From positions 1-64,000 of the forward strand of contig NZ_RQFW01000018.1 in assembly GCF_004770145.1 (NCBI RefSeq): a stretch of 64,000 bases of DNA, written 5' to 3'. The position numbers were made by a program, and so were the translations under genes. Of this stretch, positions 19,583 through 28,768 are shown piece by piece. How positions within the stretch are numbered: position 1 is the stretch's first letter; each line of letters begins with the position of its first letter. The notes under the pieces were generated by a model that saw only the letters and a program-made list of their open reading frames with translations, did no database searches and had not been told where the DNA came from. The stretch comes from Leptospira bourretii. GTDB taxonomy: Bacteria > Spirochaetota > Leptospiria > Leptospirales > Leptospiraceae.

Positions 19583-21829
19583 TTAAGGTTTCACCGGTAG
19601 TTTTGTCGTTTTGGAACGAAAATTCCCAACAGTGGTTCCATACTGGATTTTGTCACCGAGGGTTATGTTTGTCAAGTCGATGGTGTCATTTTCGAAAACA
19701 AGGATGACTGTGGAACCCATTTCAAAACGTCCCAGTTCCGACCCTTTGTCGATCATAATGGAAACATCTTTGTAATGGTGTTCCTTCGCAAAACGAATCC
19801 AGTTGTTTGTGACGATTTTATTGTCATACGTCACCCGAATCTTACCCACGTTAGATGCCCCGACCTTAATGACAGCTATTTTACCGTATTCCGTTTGTAA
19901 GAAGGTGATAAGCCTTTCGTTTTTAGGGAAAAGTCCACGAATATTGAGAACCGCCAAATCATTCACAGGGAAAAGTTTTCCCGGCTCATAATAATAACCA
20001 AGAATTTGACCAGCGAATGGACTGTGGATGCGGTGGTAATCTTGTGGGGATAAATAAAAGGTAATGTATTTACCATTTGTGAAGTAAGGATAATACTTTT
20101 CGGAGCCTAACAATTCTTTTACGGAATAATCAATCCCTTTGGCTTGGATGATGGTCGATTGGCTGATATTTCCAAAGCTTGTGATTTTTGAATCTGTAGG
20201 AGAAACCACAGCGTTGGCCGCTGAATCGATGATCCTTGCTTCGGCGCGAAGGGCACGAGTAAAAAATTGATTGAGGGATGCATATTCTTTAATTTCAAGT
20301 TCTGCTTCGCTCAAATTGATTTTATAAGCCTTTGCAAATGCTTTTAAGATGGGAATCATCATAAATCTTGGCAACTTAAACATGGAGAAGTAACCAAAGA
20401 GTTTGGAAATTAAGTTTTTCGGAAGTAAGGTTAAAAACAAAAGGTAAATGTCTTTGAAAATTTCGTAACGAGCACCTGATTCGGAAAGGTATTTTTTTAG
20501 TTCCAAATTGGCTGATTTACCAAGCAACATAAGAGAAACTAACAATGGCACACTGGTAATGACTGCGGCAATATAACCCCAATGCATTACAAATATAAAT
20601 ACATCGATTCCGTATTTTACATAAAGATAGGCAAAACCAAGAGTTGATCCGATGAATAACATTCTAAAAAAATTGGAAAATTTTTCACCAAATACATAAA
20701 ATGCATTTTGTTCTCCACTATAGAACCAACCAGCAAGACTGAGAACTCCAAAACAAAGGAAGGATACAAAAAATAGAATGGCTGGCAATGATTCCTTTTG
20801 TTCTAAAATTCGATTTGGGAATAAAAGAATAGTTTCTAAATTGACAGCTCCGTAAGAATACAAAACAAAACCTACTAGTGTCGCCATAACAAATCCTTCA
20901 AAAAAGGAGGCAAGCATACTCACTAACCCTTGTTTTGCGGCATAATCAGTTCGAACAACCCCAGCAATCCCTGAAGATTTTCCAACAGCAGTTTCTGTAG
21001 ACAAAAAGAAAGTACTTAAGGAAACAGAAAGACCACGTAAAATCCCAAACGCCCCACCACCTTGTAAGGCCTTGATAGAAAACGCTTCTTTTGTAACGTC
21101 CGACAAAAATCCAAAAAAGGAAATCATTCCACCGGAAAACAAAGACACGTAACCAAAAATGAAGAGAATGATACCAATGGGAGCAAGAATGGATGCAGCA
21201 CGACCGACTCGCCTAACACCGCCAATAACGATAAATAGTAAAATGACGGAAATGGAAATAGGGCCTGATAAACCGGATAAACTCAAACCCTCTTTTGTGA
21301 TATATGTCAGTCCCACATAAGGAAAAATTCCACCAAACAAAAGGACTGTTACCAAACTTGCGAGGGAAAAGGCAACAGCAAGCCATTTGGCCCGCAAAGC
21401 TTTTTCGATAAAATACATTGGTCCAGAAAGATACCGACCACTCGGAAGTTGGTTTCTAAATTTGACTGCGAGTGTTGAAGAAACAAAACGGACGGGCATC
21501 ACGAGTAAACTCATGACCCAAATCCAAAAAAGAACGCCAATTCCGCCATATGCGATGGCCAAAGCCGTTCCAATCACTGATCCTACAAGTAACGAAGAAC
21601 CGATTCCTGCAAAAAATGCCTGTGAATGAACCAATTGCCCCTTGGAACCTTTGAAGTCCATATTGCCCGTAAGGATCTTGAGTGCGAGGAAGAGAAAACG
21701 AATTTGTGGAAATCCCAATCGAAAGCTCAAATACACCGAGGCAATCAGAATGAGATAGAAATAAGGGCTGAGAATGTCTGATCCTAAAATCAGATTAAAC
21801 GTAGATCCGTTTTGAAAGAGTGTTTCCAT
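19583..21829 (-). CDS. psd: Fusion of AGCS-type sodium:alanine symporter and phosphatidylserine decarboxylase
   Basis: A single 748-residue frame joins two families. Residues about 20-455 are a multi-helix AGCS symporter, with [22 protein letters not shown], given here as [15 protein letters not shown], then [24 protein letters not shown] and [18 protein letters not shown] (split family blocks). Residues about 470-748 are a complete decarboxylase proenzyme: [18 protein letters not shown] with the catalytic Asp, [11 protein letters not shown] with the His, and LGRFEMGST, where self-cleavage before Ser706 makes the pyruvoyl group. The enzyme turns phosphatidylserine into phosphatidylethanolamine at the inner membrane. 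Reading continues through the join without a stop; the symporter may mainly serve as a membrane anchor. Confidence 0.88.
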   Translation of the reverse strand: METLFQNGSTFNLILGSDILSPYFYLILIASVYLSFRLGFPQIRFLFLALKILTGNMDFKGSKGQLVHSQAFFAGIGSSLLVGSVIGTALAIAYGGIGVLFWIWVMSLLVMPVRFVSSTLAVKFRNQLPSGRYLSGPMYFIEKALRAKWLAVAFSLASLVTVLLFGGIFPYVGLTYITKEGLSLSGLSGPISISVILLFIVIGGVRRVGRAASILAPIGIILFIFGYVSLFSGGMISFFGFLSDVTKEAFSIKALQGGGAFGILRGLSVSLSTFFLSTETAVGKSSGIAGVVRTDYAAKQGLVSMLASFFEGFVMATLVGFVLYSYGAVNLETILLFPNRILEQKESLPAILFFVSFLCFGVLSLAGWFYSGEQNAFYVFGEKFSNFFRMLFIGSTLGFAYLYVKYGIDVFIFVMHWGYIAAVITSVPLLVSLMLLGKSANLELKKYLSESGARYEIFKDIYLLFLTLLPKNLISKLFGYFSMFKLPRFMMIPILKAFAKAYKINLSEAELEIKEYASLNQFFTRALRAEARIIDSAANAVVSPTDSKITSFGNISQSTIIQAKGIDYSVKELLGSEKYYPYFTNGKYITFYLSPQDYHRIHSPFAGQILGYYYEPGKLFPVNDLAVLNIRGLFPKNERLITFLQTEYGKIAVIKVGASNVGKIRVTYDNKIVTNNWIRFAKEHHYKDVSIMIDKGSELGRFEMGSTVILVFENDTIDLTNITLGDKIQYGTTVGNFRSKTTKLPVKP

Positions 21830-21864
21830 ATTGGTTCTTCCTCACGAAATTGGAATAAATTGTT

Positions 21865-22689
21865 ATGTCAAGATGTATTGTGATCCTTTCGCTTCTGGTT
21901 TTTATGATTTCTTCTCTGGCCCTTGGTAACTTGGTCGCCGAACCCTCAGGGATCGAAGTGGGTATGCGATATGGTGCTGGTGAACGAATTCCAGGTCGAT
22001 TTGACGGTGACCTAAAACAGTTCTCGTCTACCTTTAATCCATTGGTTTTTTCTGATGTCAGTTTGAGTGGAGGAAAGTCCACCAACTTGTATGAAGGTTT
22101 TGTTCGTTTCCTTTTGGATTCAAGATCAAGGGTCGGGTTTGTTGTTGGTAGGAATGATTGGCAAATGCTACACCTAACCGAAGTTACAAGTGACCTTTAT
22201 TATACAAAACTTCGGTCGGAAATTTATTCCTACCATGTACTCGGAATGTATTACTTTTCAATGCCTATCTTTCGGAATTGGGAATGGGAAAACGGTTTGG
22301 GGATTGGATTTACCTCTGCCGATTGGAACATAAGAGGATATTCGGTGGGTGAGTTACCTCCGGATACCCAATACTTCAATCAAAAAGGAAGGTTACGAGG
22401 AAGTGGACTTGCGTATCGAGCAGAGACTGCCATCAATCACAGGTTATACGAAAACACATTTTTTCAAATTGGCCTTGGTTATCACCATGTTGCCATTGAT
22501 AAGTTTAGCGGAAACTATAATGGAGAAACTTCAAGTTTCTATATACGAGCCGACGGGAAAGTGGGTGTGATTGATGACACTCGAATCTTAGATGCCACTG
22601 TGAGCACTGCACAAACTTTTCGAAGGTTAGATATGAATACGGGATCATGGGTTCTTTATTTTTCAGTCTTCCAAAGGTTTTTGGATTGA
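21865..22689 (+). CDS. Probable outer-membrane beta-barrel protein
   Basis: A 274-residue exported protein. A signal peptide covers about residues 1-25 (VILSLLVFMISSLALG core). The mature part has alternating hydrophobic strands such as GVEVGMRYGAG-like openings, RSEIYSYHVLGMYYF, GNGLGIGF-like glycine pairs and TFFQIGLGYHHVAIDKF, and ends in an aromatic strand (WVLYFSVFQRFL), as outer-membrane barrels often do. I do not recognise a specific family. It lies divergent to the symporter fusion with only 35 bases between starts. Confidence 0.65.
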   Translation: MSRCIVILSLLVFMISSLALGNLVAEPSGIEVGMRYGAGERIPGRFDGDLKQFSSTFNPLVFSDVSLSGGKSTNLYEGFVRFLLDSRSRVGFVVGRNDWQMLHLTEVTSDLYYTKLRSEIYSYHVLGMYYFSMPIFRNWEWENGLGIGFTSADWNIRGYSVGELPPDTQYFNQKGRLRGSGLAYRAETAINHRLYENTFFQIGLGYHHVAIDKFSGNYNGETSSFYIRADGKVGVIDDTRILDATVSTAQTFRRLDMNTGSWVLYFSVFQRFLD

Positions 22690-22727
22690 CGATCCATTGT
22701 TTAAAGTATCATTTTTAAGAAAATTAC

Positions 22728-22967
22728 ATGAAACCTTCTAAAATCATTACCATCGGTATCAAAGAATTGGCTCACCAAAAAGTCATCCTTGCTGCTTGGT
22801 ATAACTTTCTAAAAGAAAACTTCGATGCCAAAAAAGTTTCTGCAGAAGAATTCACTTTATACCTACAAGCACATGTCATGTATGATTTGGACAAAGACCA
22901 AATTGAATTGATGTTGTCGGGTCCTGAACCTCTTTTAGAAGATTTCAAAAAGTCTATTTTTGGATGA
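22728..22967 (+). CDS. Conserved small protein of unknown function
   Basis: A 79-residue soluble protein, mixed helical, with no signal peptide and no motif I recognise. Its stop overlaps the ATG of the ArsC-like gene (ATGA), which argues strongly that it is real and translated together with that gene. The regular coding character and the absence of rare residues also support it. Confidence 0.65.
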   Translation: MKPSKIITIGIKELAHQKVILAAWYNFLKENFDAKKVSAEEFTLYLQAHVMYDLDKDQIELMLSGPEPLLEDFKKSIFG

Positions 22968-23311
22968 ATCTCCAAATCTTCGGAACCAAAAAATGCAAAG
23001 ACACGAAGAAGGCTCAACTCTTCTTCCAAGAACGTCGTGTGAATTTTCAGTTCATCAACCTGCAGGAAAAAGAGATGAGCAAGGGAGAACTTCGTTCCAT
23101 ACTCGGCAGTGTCAGTTTAGATGACTTGGTTGATACAGAATCCAAAGTTTACGAAGACAAAAATCTCAAATACATGTTATACGACAAAGAAGAGGCCTTA
23201 CTCGAGAACCCTCTTCTTTTCAAAACCCCAATCGTTCGAGATGGGAAACGTGCAACCATTGGATTTGTTCCAGATGTCTGGAAACAGTGGATCTTAGAAT
23301 CTAAAAAATAA
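22964..23311 (+). CDS. ArsC/Spx-family thioredoxin-fold protein
   Basis: A 115-residue protein of the ArsC/Spx/YffB family. It opens with the strand LQIFGTKKCKDTKKA, where Cys11 is the single redox Cys (CxxT/S type), followed by FFQERRVNFQFINLQEKE, as in that fold. Near the C terminus KTPIVRDGKRATIGF supplies the cis-Pro (T-P) that faces the active Cys. Members reduce arsenate with glutathione or act as Spx-like regulators; no arsenic genes are nearby, so the role is open. It converges on lpxD. Confidence 0.85.
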   Translation: MNLQIFGTKKCKDTKKAQLFFQERRVNFQFINLQEKEMSKGELRSILGSVSLDDLVDTESKVYEDKNLKYMLYDKEEALLENPLLFKTPIVRDGKRATIGFVPDVWKQWILESKK

Positions 23312-23322
23312 AGTCGAAGTCT

Positions 23323-24342
23323 TTAGGACTCCAACTTCTTTCTTTTTGAAAAATCCTTTGCAATTTCTGGTAACACTGGCAATGAACTGTGAATTCGATG
23401 CATTTCCAATGCAGGTCTTGCGGGAATTCCAAAGTATGCAGTTTTTTCTTTAGAATCTTCTGTAAGTCCTGACAAACCCATTAAAATCGAACCTTTTTTC
23501 ATTGTTAGGTGTTCTGCTACTGCAGATTGCCCTGCAAGGAAACATCCGTCTTCAATCGTAACAGAACCTGCAAGTACAGTGGCACCCGCAATATAAACGT
23601 AATTTCCAACACGGCAATTATGACCGACATGCACATGGTCATCAAACTTTGTAAAATTCCCAATGGTTGTGGATTCAAGAGCGGCTCTGTCTACGGTGCA
23701 ATGAGCACCCATTTCTACTTCATCACCAATGATGACGTTGCCAATTTGGGGAACTTTGTATCGCACCCCTGCATAGTCATAAAATCCAAATCCATCTGCG
23801 CCAATGACAGTATTAGAATGGATCAAATTTCTTTTCCCCAACTTACAATTGTAATATACGACAACGCCAGATTTTAAAACTGTTTCCTCTCCAATTTCCA
23901 CATCTGATTCCAAAACAACATTGGGATAAATAACGGCGCGATCACCAATGACTACATTTTCTTGGATCACAGCAAAATCCATAATCGTTACATCTTTTCC
24001 AAGTTTGGCGGAAGGATGGATACTCGCTTTGGAGGAAATAGAAGCCACATGTTTTGGTTTTTTTTCAAACAAAGAGACAACTTGAATGAATTTTACCTTA
24101 GAACCTTCTTCTGGAATAATAATAGCATTAGGAAATTGCGAAGCAAGCGAATCGACTGTTAAAGCCACTTTTACATCCGAAGCTTTTTTGTGTTTGGCTA
24201 AGTATTTTTTGGAAGCTACGTAATAAATACTATTTGGATCTACGGGAGTATGGTGCTCCAAATCTTTGATCCCATTGATTTCTAAGTCACCGGAACCAGT
24301 GAAATTTGCACCTAATTGTTCAGCTAAATCTTTTAGTTTCAT
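23323..24342 (-). CDS. lpxD: UDP-3-O-acylglucosamine N-acyltransferase LpxD
   Basis: A 339-residue enzyme of lipid A synthesis that adds the N-linked acyl chain from acyl-ACP to UDP-3-O-acylglucosamine. The start is the ATG of MKLKDLAEQLG; the open frame extends 15 codons further without family likeness. An N-terminal uridine-binding domain (to about residue 100) is followed by a left-handed hexapeptide-repeat beta-helix (HPSAKLGKDVTIMDFAVIQ and onwards), with the catalytic His in DDHVHVGHNCRVG. A C-terminal helix closes it. The family works as a cytoplasmic trimer. It lies divergent to an OmpA-like gene. Confidence 0.93.
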   Translation of the reverse strand: MKLKDLAEQLGANFTGSGDLEINGIKDLEHHTPVDPNSIYYVASKKYLAKHKKASDVKVALTVDSLASQFPNAIIIPEEGSKVKFIQVVSLFEKKPKHVASISSKASIHPSAKLGKDVTIMDFAVIQENVVIGDRAVIYPNVVLESDVEIGEETVLKSGVVVYYNCKLGKRNLIHSNTVIGADGFGFYDYAGVRYKVPQIGNVIIGDEVEMGAHCTVDRAALESTTIGNFTKFDDHVHVGHNCRVGNYVYIAGATVLAGSVTIEDGCFLAGQSAVAEHLTMKKGSILMGLSGLTEDSKEKTAYFGIPARPALEMHRIHSSLPVLPEIAKDFSKRKKLES

Positions 24343-24443
24343 TATACACCTTACACTTGAAAATGAATTGGAAGGGACATATTTCAATCACATTTTTAAA
24401 ATCTATCATATTGATTATTTTCAAACTTTCCGATGATTAGATT

Positions 24444-24920
24444 ATGCGCCATCTACTTTTAAACAAAGGCCTCCGCTTGCTTTTGTTAACTTACACTGTT
24501 CAATATTGTTTATTCATAAAAGATCTAGTCGCGCAGGAAGGATATGTCTTTGAGAATCCTTATAAAAAGACAGAACAGGCTTCTGATGAAAAATCATTTA
24601 CGATCTACTTTTCGAATCATTCTTCCAAAATTTCAAAATCAGATTTAGTTCGATTACAACCAGTCGCAGATTTTTTAAACCAAAATCGAAACTATTCTGT
24701 GTACATTCATGCACATGCAAATGAAGGAAAAACGGCTTCTGAAGATGTTACCATTAGCGAAAAAAGGTCGTTAGAAGTAGAACGTTTCTTTTTGATCCAC
24801 TTTGTGGAACCAAACCAAATCAGGAGATTGTTTTATGGAAATGCAAAATCACCTAACAAAACAAAAGAACACCAAGCTCTTAACAGACGTGTCGAAATTA
24901 AATTACAACCACTTCCTTAA
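24444..24920 (+). CDS. OmpA-like periplasmic protein
   Basis: A 158-residue exported protein. The N terminus is basic then hydrophobic (about residues 8-30) and acts as a signal or anchor. The rest resembles an OmpA C-terminal peptidoglycan-binding domain: FTIYFSNHSSKISKSD, then YSVYIHAHANEGKT, then SEKRSLEVERFF, and the closing LNRRVEIKL (the NRRVEI motif). The usual Asp of the diaminopimelate-binding loop is not obvious, so binding may be altered. It likely links the envelope to peptidoglycan. It overlaps the convergent gene at its 3' end by four bases. Confidence 0.75.
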   Translation: MRHLLLNKGLRLLLLTYTVQYCLFIKDLVAQEGYVFENPYKKTEQASDEKSFTIYFSNHSSKISKSDLVRLQPVADFLNQNRNYSVYIHAHANEGKTASEDVTISEKRSLEVERFFLIHFVEPNQIRRLFYGNAKSPNKTKEHQALNRRVEIKLQPLP

Positions 24921-25513
24921 CGTGGATCTTTCCAATCTTTGAGGTCATTGATATCATCAATATCATTTAACTCTGCAAGTAAAGTAACAGTATTTTTGTT
25001 TTTTTGTATGACTTCAAGTGTAAGCGGAAGAACATTACTTGTGCTCCAAGGAATGGAATCAAAAACATAGGGAAAAAATTCTCTCATCCCCAAAAGATAA
25101 TATCCTCCGTCCATCGCAGGACCAATTACAAAATCAGTTGTATCCAAACTCAGGTAGGCCTTCTCTAAAATTTCTTTTGTTAAAAAGGGACAATCGGTTC
25201 CAATGATCACAACCTTTCCAAAATTTGATCGGAATTCATCTTCAAAGGCAGTTTTCATTTTAAATCCGAGATCTCCTTCTACTTGGACTTTCGTTGAATC
25301 GCCAAACTCAAATTTCAAAGGGCTCACAAGATCAAGATGATCCCAATACACAATTTTTTCAACAGAGAGAGTTGAAGTTATATTTTTTGTGATCTCAAGG
25401 AGTTCCTTATAAATCTTTAAAGTTTGGTCTTCTCCAATACTCACTGCTAGGCGAGTTTTTACTTTTCCAAGTTCAGGTTGTTTTGCGAAGATAATTAATT
25501 TGTTTTTTCCCAT
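24917..25513 (-). CDS. TIGR04282/DUF2064-type glycosyltransferase (GT-A fold)
   Basis: A 198-residue protein of the DUF2064 (TIGR04282) family of small nucleotide-sugar transferase-like enzymes. Markers: IIFAKQPELGKVKTRLA at the N terminus, VIIGTDCPFLTKE (the Asp of a metal site), and GPAMDGGYYLLGM. In many bacteria this gene is paired with a GT2 glycosyltransferase. Here it overlaps a membrane transferase upstream by 41 bases and a GT2 gene follows further upstream, which fits a polysaccharide or glycolipid unit. Substrate unknown. Confidence 0.88.
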   Translation of the reverse strand: MGKNKLIIFAKQPELGKVKTRLAVSIGEDQTLKIYKELLEITKNITSTLSVEKIVYWDHLDLVSPLKFEFGDSTKVQVEGDLGFKMKTAFEDEFRSNFGKVVIIGTDCPFLTKEILEKAYLSLDTTDFVIGPAMDGGYYLLGMREFFPYVFDSIPWSTSNVLPLTLEVIQKNKNTVTLLAELNDIDDINDLKDWKDPR

Positions 25514-26756
25514 ATAAACCTAAAATTAAAATTGAAACTAGCCAATGAATGTATACGAATTCATAATACACATACATTCCATATGATAAAAAAGCCAAAA
25601 AGATAACGGAAGAGAGAATCTTTTTGGCATTCTTTTTTTCAATCATAAACAAAATCCATAGAATCCAATACCAAGGATGAATGACTGGCGAAAACAAAAG
25701 AAACAAAGAATACAAAACTAAAAAAGAATTCCACTTTGTTAGGCGATAAAAATATTGTTCTTTGAATAAATAAAAAAGAATAAATCCCAAAATAGAAAAT
25801 GAGATGACCCCAGACAAATACTCTCCTTCAAATATGGATAAAATGAAATAGAAAAAAGGTTCTAAAATACCAGCAAATCGAAAGGAATGAAAAAAAAGTC
25901 CGATACCGGAACTGCCTTGCAATAACAAATCTGAAAACACTGTCAATTTCCAAATCAAAAGTGAAACAAGCAAAACAAACGCCAAACGAATCCAAAACCT
26001 TTTGTCTCCACGAAACCCAAAAACAAAAAGAAATAAGTTTAACTTTAATTGTGTTAGGATAAAAAAAGAAAATAAACGAAACCAATTGGGCCGTAAAATA
26101 AATAGAAATAAAAATCCTGTGACGACCAGAACCTCGGGATGCATTTGAGAAACCCCTTCGATGATGACAATCGGATTTCCAAAATAAAACCAATAAGATT
26201 GGTTTTCGCTATGCGGGTATAATTTTCGGATAAGAGTCAAATTGATACTTTCGACTGCCACAAAGAGAATCTGAATTCCCACCAAACTGTTTCCAAATAT
26301 AGAACCTAACAAAGTTCCGAAGGAATAAAAAATTTGTAATAACAAAGGATAAACGGAATAATAATCAGGACTATTCATCTTCAAAAACAAAAAGTCCAAC
26401 CCAAGATTCGAAGTATTCCCAAGTTCAAGAAATTCTCGAGGAGTATGGTGATAAGGTAAGATACCATTCAAAAATAGTTTTGCATCAAATAAATAACGAT
26501 AAATATCATCACTCCACACTGCTGGAGAGCCAATCACAACAACTCGCAAAAAAATTCCATACAAAAGAAAAAGATAAAATCGATTCCCAAACAAAAACAG
26601 GATGTCTGATAAAAAATAAAAATACAGGGGCAAAACAAAGGCCACCACAAGGATTACACTGAATTCATTTCTATTTCCAAAATGTACCGAAACAAATAAA
26701 AGAATCGGATAAATCAAAAACAAAAGAAATTTCAAAAACTGAGAACTAACGGACAC
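25473..26756 (-). CDS. Multi-spanning GT-C type glycosyltransferase
   Basis: A 427-residue membrane protein with about ten hydrophobic helices. The first outer loop holds SDDIYRYLFDAKLFLNG, an Asp-Asp pair of the kind used by polyprenyl-phosphate-sugar transferases (GT-C, GT87/DUF2029-like). It ends in a basic tail. The start is a GTG at 26756, inside the end of the GT2 gene, giving an 11-base overlap. It has a clear paralogue in this window at 30320 with the same N-terminal motif. It probably transfers a sugar from a lipid carrier, supplied by the GT2, on the periplasmic side; this is inferred from the family. Confidence 0.8.
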   Translation of the reverse strand: MSVSSQFLKFLLFLIYPILLFVSVHFGNRNEFSVILVVAFVLPLYFYFLSDILFLFGNRFYLFLLYGIFLRVVVIGSPAVWSDDIYRYLFDAKLFLNGILPYHHTPREFLELGNTSNLGLDFLFLKMNSPDYYSVYPLLLQIFYSFGTLLGSIFGNSLVGIQILFVAVESINLTLIRKLYPHSENQSYWFYFGNPIVIIEGVSQMHPEVLVVTGFLFLFILRPNWFRLFSFFILTQLKLNLFLFVFGFRGDKRFWIRLAFVLLVSLLIWKLTVFSDLLLQGSSGIGLFFHSFRFAGILEPFFYFILSIFEGEYLSGVISFSILGFILFYLFKEQYFYRLTKWNSFLVLYSLFLLFSPVIHPWYWILWILFMIEKKNAKKILSSVIFLAFLSYGMYVYYEFVYIHWLVSILILGLYGKKQINYLRKTT

Positions 26757-27459
26757 GGAAAATTAATAACCGAAAGAAAGTGTATAAAATTTTGATACCC
26801 ACACGCAAAGACATTAAAATTGTTCCAGAAATTTTGGAAACACCAGCAAAACGTTTTCGATAATTGACTGAAATTTCACGAATATCAAATCCAAGTTGCA
26901 ACGCCTTTATATGCATTTCAATATTCCATCCCCAAGTTGGATCCTGCATCTGCAATTTGTGAAAGGATGTATATTTGACAATTCGAAGCGGACCCATATC
27001 CGTAAATTTACGTCGAAAAAAAAGGAGGATCAAAAAACAAGTGAGAGCATTTCCAAAAATTTGGATTGGGGACAAGGCACCTTTCTCAACATTCCCAATA
27101 GTCCTTGAACCAATCACTAAATCAGCTTTTGTTTCGTTTATCACCTGAATCAATTTTTGAATGTCAGAAGGATCATCTGAGCCATCAGCATCACAGAATA
27201 AAATATATTCGGGATTCAATTTTGATTGATTGATCCAATCCAAGGCCACCAAACAAGCGTTTCCATATCCAATTTTTGGACAATCCAATACCAACAAACC
27301 CATCTCTTTGACAATCTTTGGAGTTTGGTCTTTTGATGCATTGTTGACGACAATGAATTGAGATTTGTTTAAACCAGAACCAAGGATAAGACCATTTAAC
27401 GCACGAAAGATGCCCTCTTCCTCATCCCTAGCCGGTATAATACAAAGAACTTTATTCAC
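26746..27459 (-). CDS. GT2 family glycosyltransferase (polyprenyl-phosphate sugar synthase type)
   Basis: A 237-residue GT-A enzyme. Markers: CIIPARDEEEGI at the N terminus, FIVVNNASKDQT, the metal-binding FCDADGSDDPSDI, and DLVIGSRTIG. The later GPLRIVKY and WGWNIEMHIKAL match the dolichyl-phosphate-mannose-synthase-like subgroup. It would load a sugar on a polyprenyl phosphate in the cytoplasm for use by the neighbouring GT-C protein. The start is a GTG that overlaps the cytochrome gene by eight bases, so it is translationally linked to it despite the different role. Confidence 0.87.
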   Translation of the reverse strand: MNKVLCIIPARDEEEGIFRALNGLILGSGLNKSQFIVVNNASKDQTPKIVKEMGLLVLDCPKIGYGNACLVALDWINQSKLNPEYILFCDADGSDDPSDIQKLIQVINETKADLVIGSRTIGNVEKGALSPIQIFGNALTCFLILLFFRRKFTDMGPLRIVKYTSFHKLQMQDPTWGWNIEMHIKALQLGFDIREISVNYRKRFAGVSKISGTILMSLRVGIKILYTFFRLLIFRVR

Positions 27460-28768
27460 CTTTTCTTAGTATATTCCTTCGGAAAAGTTCTTCTAAAGGA
27501 GTGTCTTTTCTTTTTTTTGTTTTCAATTGATAGATTGATTCAATGACAATCGAACTATGAGGATACAAATCTTTCATTTTTTCCACTTTTTCTTTATACG
27601 GAGAGGAAAGGTTACCAGAAGAAAGGATCATATAGTCAGAAGTTTTGTCCTTTAAACGAACATGAACCGCTTGGAAAAGAAAAGATTCAATCAGAGGATC
27701 CTTTTGTTCCAATTTCCAAACAAAGTTTTTTCCTGATGGAATTCGCGAATCACTAACCTTTTTTGCAGAAGGAGACCAAGACCATTCTTGCCCTATTGTA
27801 GTTTCTTCTTTAAAAACAATATTTCCTTTTTTATTTAGACCTATGAGTGTTAGTCGATAAAATCTCTCAGGATCTCCTGTTGTGACATGATGATCTGCAC
27901 TTGTGTTGGTTAACGTCAATTCAACTGTATTATTTTCTACTTTTATGTTGGAAAGGACAATCCCTGGTTTATAACCCAATCGAATTTGGTCAGCATACAA
28001 TTCAAAAGTTTTTGGAACTCCTCCTCCAATAAATCCATGTTTGTGCGATCTTCGGATTGGTTTGTGTAGAGACGGTTTTACAAACGACCTACGAACTTCT
28101 GGTTGGTGGCAAGAAGAACAAGATTCATTTGATTTAGTAGCGATTAACTCTGTGCCTGTTTGGAAAGAACAAACAAGGGATTCGTTTAAAGTATAAGTTT
28201 CATTATGGCAATCGTAACAACGACTTAGCAACTGTTTGCGATCTATTTTTACCGGATGTGGCGGTGACGTTCCGCCTGTTCCACCAATCACATAACTTTC
28301 TTTAGTTTCAGAGTCCACACGAACATGGCAGGTAGCACAAGTGACACCTTCGGCTTTCATTTCTGGGTTAAAACTAGGATTTACAATTTCTATTGGTCGG
28401 AAATAATCTCCATTTTTTAGTCCAGTGATAATGGTTTCTCTTTGGTTTTGAACAGGAATATGGCAGTTCAAACAAATCCATTTTGGTGAACTTGGTTTTG
28501 CTAATTCTGACTGAAATTGTATATCCGAGAGGGCATTGGCATGTGTGGAACGTCTCCACTCTTCATAAATTTCCGTGTGACAATTTCCGCAATTTTTTGC
28601 GGTTGGTGCCCCTACTGCCTTTAAATCTGGTAGGTTTTCAATTGGTTTTGCCCAAACTTTTCCAGGGAACACCTGTTCAATGGGAACTTCTCTTTGGTTG
28701 AGATAAATCAAAACACTCGCACCTAAAATCAGAAAAAGAAAAAAAGAGATGTAAATGTTTCGTTTCAA
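27452..28768 (-). CDS. Membrane-anchored pentahaem c-type cytochrome
   Basis: About 438 residues with five CxxCH haem sites in order: CGNCH, CLNCH, CATCH, CYDCH and CSSCH, all in the first half. The first site reads CGNCHTEIYEEWRRSTHA, the pattern seen in cytochrome c554-like multihaem proteins. One N-terminal helix (YISFFLFLILGASVLIYL) anchors it facing the periplasm; the second half is a beta-rich, haem-free domain. I favour the TTG start at 28768 because it overlaps the rhodanese stop as TTGA and opens into the anchor; an ATG at 28807 or GTG at 28813 is possible. A paralogue lies at 36697. Electron partners unknown. Confidence 0.85.
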   Translation of the reverse strand: MKRNIYISFFLFLILGASVLIYLNQREVPIEQVFPGKVWAKPIENLPDLKAVGAPTAKNCGNCHTEIYEEWRRSTHANALSDIQFQSELAKPSSPKWICLNCHIPVQNQRETIITGLKNGDYFRPIEIVNPSFNPEMKAEGVTCATCHVRVDSETKESYVIGGTGGTSPPHPVKIDRKQLLSRCYDCHNETYTLNESLVCSFQTGTELIATKSNESCSSCHQPEVRRSFVKPSLHKPIRRSHKHGFIGGGVPKTFELYADQIRLGYKPGIVLSNIKVENNTVELTLTNTSADHHVTTGDPERFYRLTLIGLNKKGNIVFKEETTIGQEWSWSPSAKKVSDSRIPSGKNFVWKLEQKDPLIESFLFQAVHVRLKDKTSDYMILSSGNLSSPYKEKVEKMKDLYPHSSIVIESIYQLKTKKRKDTPLEELFRRNILRKGE

